Assembly: GCA_019420325.1 (NCBI GenBank)
Contig: JAHZHK010000061.1
Span: 1 to 16,686, forward strand
Length of the DNA: 16,686 nt
Direction: 5' to 3'
Origin: Coriobacteriaceae bacterium
GTDB taxonomy: Bacteria; Actinomycetota; Coriobacteriia; Coriobacteriales; UMGS124
This document shows positions 14,151 through 16,686 of this stretch, piece after piece. The position numbers and the translations under genes were made by a program. Position 1 is the first letter of the stretch; each line of letters begins with the position of its first letter. The notes under the pieces are model-generated. The model saw only the letters and a list, made by a program, of their open reading frames with translations. It was not told the origin of the DNA and ran no database searches.

Positions 14151-16334
14151 ATGGCAAAGCTAGCACTTGATCGACGCAGCTTCCTGCGCACCGCCGCCCT
14201 GAGCGGGGCCGGCGCGGCCCTCATGGCCAGCGGCACCGCCCTGGCCGATACCGCCGCTCCCGCCGAGGACCAGGCCGGGGCTCCCGAGGGCGCCGGGGCC
14301 ACCGGCGGCTTCGGCGGTCCCGTCGAGCCGGGCAGCATGTGCACGCGTGACGTCGACTACGTCCCCGCCGTGGGCGAGTATCCCGTCGGCGTGCCCCTGG
14401 GCACCCCTAAGGACCTCGACTGGATGGCCGTACCCGAGGCCATCACTGACATCGCAGACGAGAAAACCGCCGACGTCGTCGTTGTGGGTGCCGGCATCAC
14501 CGGCCTGGCTGCCGCCCGCGCCGCAGCCGAGGAGGGCGCTAGCGTCATCGTGATCGAGGCCACCGACACCTGGCAGACCCGCGGCCAGGATGTGGGCACC
14601 ATCAACTCCGAGTACCAGATTGCAAACGGTCTGGAGTGCGACGCCGACGACATCAACGAGGTCTGCCTCGAGATGCAGAAGTACACAGGCAACCGCGCCA
14701 ACCAGTCCCTCATGCGCGTCTGGGCAAACCGCTCCGGCGAGGACTACGACTGGTGGTACAAGGACCTCCTCGAGCCTGCCGGCTATGGCATCGACATTCC
14801 TCGCTGGCCCATGACCGAGCAGGAGTACGAGCCCGTCACCGGCGAGTGGATCCCCCAGTTCGCCTTCCAGCAGGAGTTCACCGTTCCTGAGGGCGAGGAG
14901 TCCGGCATGAACGGTGGCATGCCCGGCGCCATCGACCTGCTCGCCCAGGCTTCCATCGACCTCGGCGCCGAGTTCTTCTTCAACATGCGCGGCAGGCAGC
15001 TCGTTCGCGGTGCGGACAACAACACGGGTCGCGTCACCGCCGTCATCGCCGAGGACGCCGACGGCAACTACGTCAAGTTCAACGCCAACAAGGGCGTAAT
15101 CCTGGCCACCGGCGACTACGGCCACAACTACGACCTCATGCAAGCCTGGTGCCCGATGTACGCCGACATGGCCCGCGACCGCAACGTGTACAACGCCACG
15201 TCCAACCAGGGCGACGGCCACCTCATGGGCATGTGGGTCGGCGGCATGATGCAGGCCATCCCCCACCCCCACATGGCGCACGGCACCCCCGGCGACCAGG
15301 GCGCTTACCCCGGCCTGCTCGTGGACATCAACGGCCGCCGCTTCACCAACGAGGATGTCCCCGGGCAGAACTTCGCCAACATCGCCGAGCTTCAGCCCCG
15401 CATGGTGTGGTACCTCGTCACGGACGCAAACTACCCTAACCACCTGCCCATGCAGCAGCCCGGCCACGGCGCAGTCATGGAGTTCGCCGGCGATCTCGAT
15501 GCCTGGAATGCCGCCGTCGCCACGGGCGACAAGGCCACCATCGAGGCCGAGATGGAGGCCCAGGGCATCTCCGGCACCGTCGCTTGGACCATCGACGAGC
15601 TCGCCGAGGGCATCCACGTCGACCCGACCGTGCTCAACGAGACCGTGACCCGCTACAACGAGATGTGCGCCCAGGGTCGCGACGACGACTTCGGCAAGCA
15701 GCCCAAGCGCCTGTGGCCCATCGACACGCCCCCGTACTTCTACTCCACGAACTCCTGGAACTTCCTTGTTGTCATGGGTGGCCTTGAGACCACGACGAAG
15801 GCCGAGGTCATCGACCAGTTCGGCAACCCCATCCCAGGCTTGTATGCCGCAGGCAACGTGCAGGGCGGCCGCTTCGCCGTTGACTACCCCACCATCGTGT
15901 GCGGCATCAGCCACTCCATCTGCCTCACCTACGGACGCATCGCAGGCACCGAGGCCGCCACGTGCGACCCCAGCGTGACCGAGTACACCTCGCTCTACCG
16001 CGAGTGGAAGCAGGAGCAGGCCGCCGAGTCTGACGCCGCTGCCGCCGAGGCCGCGAGCGTCACCTACACCGACGGCACCTACGAGGCGAGCGGCTCGGGC
16101 ATCGGTGGCGACGTCCCCGTGACCGTGACGATCGCCGGCGGCAAGGTCTCCAGCGTCGAGATCGGCGAGAACTCCGAGACCGACGGCATCGGCTCAAAGG
16201 CCATCGAGCAGCTGCCCGATGAGATCGTGGCCGCCAACGGCACCACGGGCGTCGACTCCGTCTCCGGCGCCACCGTCACCTCGACCGCCATCTTCACCGC
16301 TGTGGAAGACTGCCTGGCCCAGGCCGGCAAGTAA
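14151..16334 (+). CDS. Tat-exported FAD-dependent reductase with C-terminal FMN-binding domain
   Basis: The 727-residue protein begins with a twin-arginine signal (DRRSFLR at 7-13, ALADT near 30-34) and an Ala/Gly linker. FAD motifs are GAGITG (113-118), INGRRFTNED (393-402) and GLYAAGNVQGGRF (563-575), with YGRIAGTEAA closing the fold near 594-603. An FMN_bind domain (about 636-725) follows and contains DSVSGAT (702-708), the flavinylation motif; Thr708 should carry covalent FMN attached by an ApbE transferase. The domain resembles the FMN part of urocanate and fumarate reductases but sits at the C-terminus. FMN would pass electrons to FAD and on to the substrate, outside the membrane. Tyr579 replaces the usual substrate Arg, and no HHTMGG is present, so a substrate other than fumarate is likely. 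The ATG has AAGGA six bases upstream. Confidence 0.92.
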   Translation: MAKLALDRRSFLRTAALSGAGAALMASGTALADTAAPAEDQAGAPEGAGATGGFGGPVEPGSMCTRDVDYVPAVGEYPVGVPLGTPKDLDWMAVPEAITDIADEKTADVVVVGAGITGLAAARAAAEEGASVIVIEATDTWQTRGQDVGTINSEYQIANGLECDADDINEVCLEMQKYTGNRANQSLMRVWANRSGEDYDWWYKDLLEPAGYGIDIPRWPMTEQEYEPVTGEWIPQFAFQQEFTVPEGEESGMNGGMPGAIDLLAQASIDLGAEFFFNMRGRQLVRGADNNTGRVTAVIAEDADGNYVKFNANKGVILATGDYGHNYDLMQAWCPMYADMARDRNVYNATSNQGDGHLMGMWVGGMMQAIPHPHMAHGTPGDQGAYPGLLVDINGRRFTNEDVPGQNFANIAELQPRMVWYLVTDANYPNHLPMQQPGHGAVMEFAGDLDAWNAAVATGDKATIEAEMEAQGISGTVAWTIDELAEGIHVDPTVLNETVTRYNEMCAQGRDDDFGKQPKRLWPIDTPPYFYSTNSWNFLVVMGGLETTTKAEVIDQFGNPIPGLYAAGNVQGGRFAVDYPTIVCGISHSICLTYGRIAGTEAATCDPSVTEYTSLYREWKQEQAAESDAAAAEAASVTYTDGTYEASGSGIGGDVPVTVTIAGGKVSSVEIGENSETDGIGSKAIEQLPDEIVAANGTTGVDSVSGATVTSTAIFTAVEDCLAQAGK

Positions 16335-16373
16335 GCAAATGGCTCGGCTGTCTTAGTTAGTGCTTGACCCTTT

Positions 16374-16396
16374 GGCCCGGGCATCCCGCCCGGGCC
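16374..16396 (+). other. GC-rich hairpin between two exported-protein genes
   Basis: A perfect 9-bp stem (GGCCCGGGC with its complement) and the loop ATCCC lie 39 bases after the flavoprotein stop and 19 bases before the next ATG. No T tract follows on either strand, so it is unlikely to be a complete terminator. It may stabilise the upstream mRNA end or reduce expression of the downstream gene within one transcript. Confidence 0.65.
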
Positions 16397-16415
16397 TCAT
16401 CCGAGGAGGTTCAGC

Positions 16416-16686
16416 ATGTCTCAGATTTCCCGTATTTCCCGTCGCTCCCTCATTGCCGCCGCCGGTGCCGCCGCTATGACGGTCAGCGCTGGTGCGGCCC
16501 TCGCCGACGAGAGCACCCCCGCGGGTGCCCCGTCCGGTGGCCCCCTGCTTGCCACCGCAACCACCGAGCCCTACTCCGGTGAGGACGACGTCGCCCGCGT
16601 CGACGAGAACGGCGACACGGTCTACTACTCCATGCGCCGCAACTGGGTGGGCGAGGCCCCCGTCATCGACGAGGCCGACATCGCCG
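16416..16686 (+). CDS. Tat-exported protein, N-terminal part, probably another flavoprotein reductase
   Basis: The ATG at 16416 has a strong GAGGAGG six bases upstream and opens 90 codons that run off the window. The protein starts with a twin-arginine signal (SRRSLIAAAG at 8-17, hydrophobic core, AALADE near 27-32). A low-complexity linker follows, and then RRNWVGEAPVIDEADIA near the edge. The same arrangement precedes the FAD domain in the neighbouring reductases, so a second reductase is likely, but the FAD motif itself lies outside. The 81-base gap from the previous gene suggests one transcript. Confidence 0.8.
   Translation, partial: MSQISRISRRSLIAAAGAAAMTVSAGAALADESTPAGAPSGGPLLATATTEPYSGEDDVARVDENGDTVYYSMRRNWVGEAPVIDEADIA

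Noticed and set aside
14160..15914. 584-residue minus-strand open frame opposite the FMN/FAD reductase
   Set aside because: Same compositional shadow; no motif or ribosome binding site, and the plus strand is convincingly coding.

Overview
The window is GC-rich DNA that looks like an anaerobic gut actinobacterium of the class Coriobacteriia, most likely family Eggerthellaceae. The evidence is gene content: two LuxR-type regulators with about twelve membrane helices each, next to several Tat-exported FAD-dependent reductases, a combination typical of Eggerthella, Gordonibacter and relatives. No rRNA, tRNA, transposase or CRISPR array was seen, and the genus cannot be fixed from this window.

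Left part (1-4150): the first codons of a possible minus-strand gene at the edge, then a membrane LuxR regulator (244-1737, +). A 447-base gap with a 39-bp tandem repeat follows, then a Tat-exported FAD reductase (2185-3846, +) closed by a strong hairpin terminator. Centre (4151-10210): a minus-strand M20 metallopeptidase of the tripeptidase-T-like group, then a complete minus-strand riboflavin operon. Its order is promoter, FMN riboswitch, terminator, ribD, ribE, ribBA, ribH, terminator. The ribBA-ribH gap holds two copies of a long palindromic repeat plus a decayed partial copy. Right part (10346-16686): a minus-strand flavoprotein reductase whose Tat signal peptide is cut off from any start codon, and a second membrane LuxR regulator (12325-13815, -). 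Divergent from it lies a large Tat-exported flavoprotein with a C-terminal FMN-binding domain and a flavinylation motif (14151-16334, +). A fourth Tat-exported protein begins at 16416 and runs off the window.

Together the genes suggest anaerobic respiration of small organic acceptors. Each membrane LuxR protein probably senses a compound and switches on a neighbouring exported reductase. The riboflavin operon between the two modules makes the FMN and FAD these enzymes need and is feedback-controlled by FMN. Substrates cannot be read from the sequence, but the fumarate-binding motifs of classical fumarate reductases are not recognisable, so fumarate is unlikely for all three complete reductases. 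The points most worth a second look are the broken signal peptide at 12035-12190, the palindromic repeats at 6199-6571, and direct repeats upstream of the right-hand genes that may be regulator sites.
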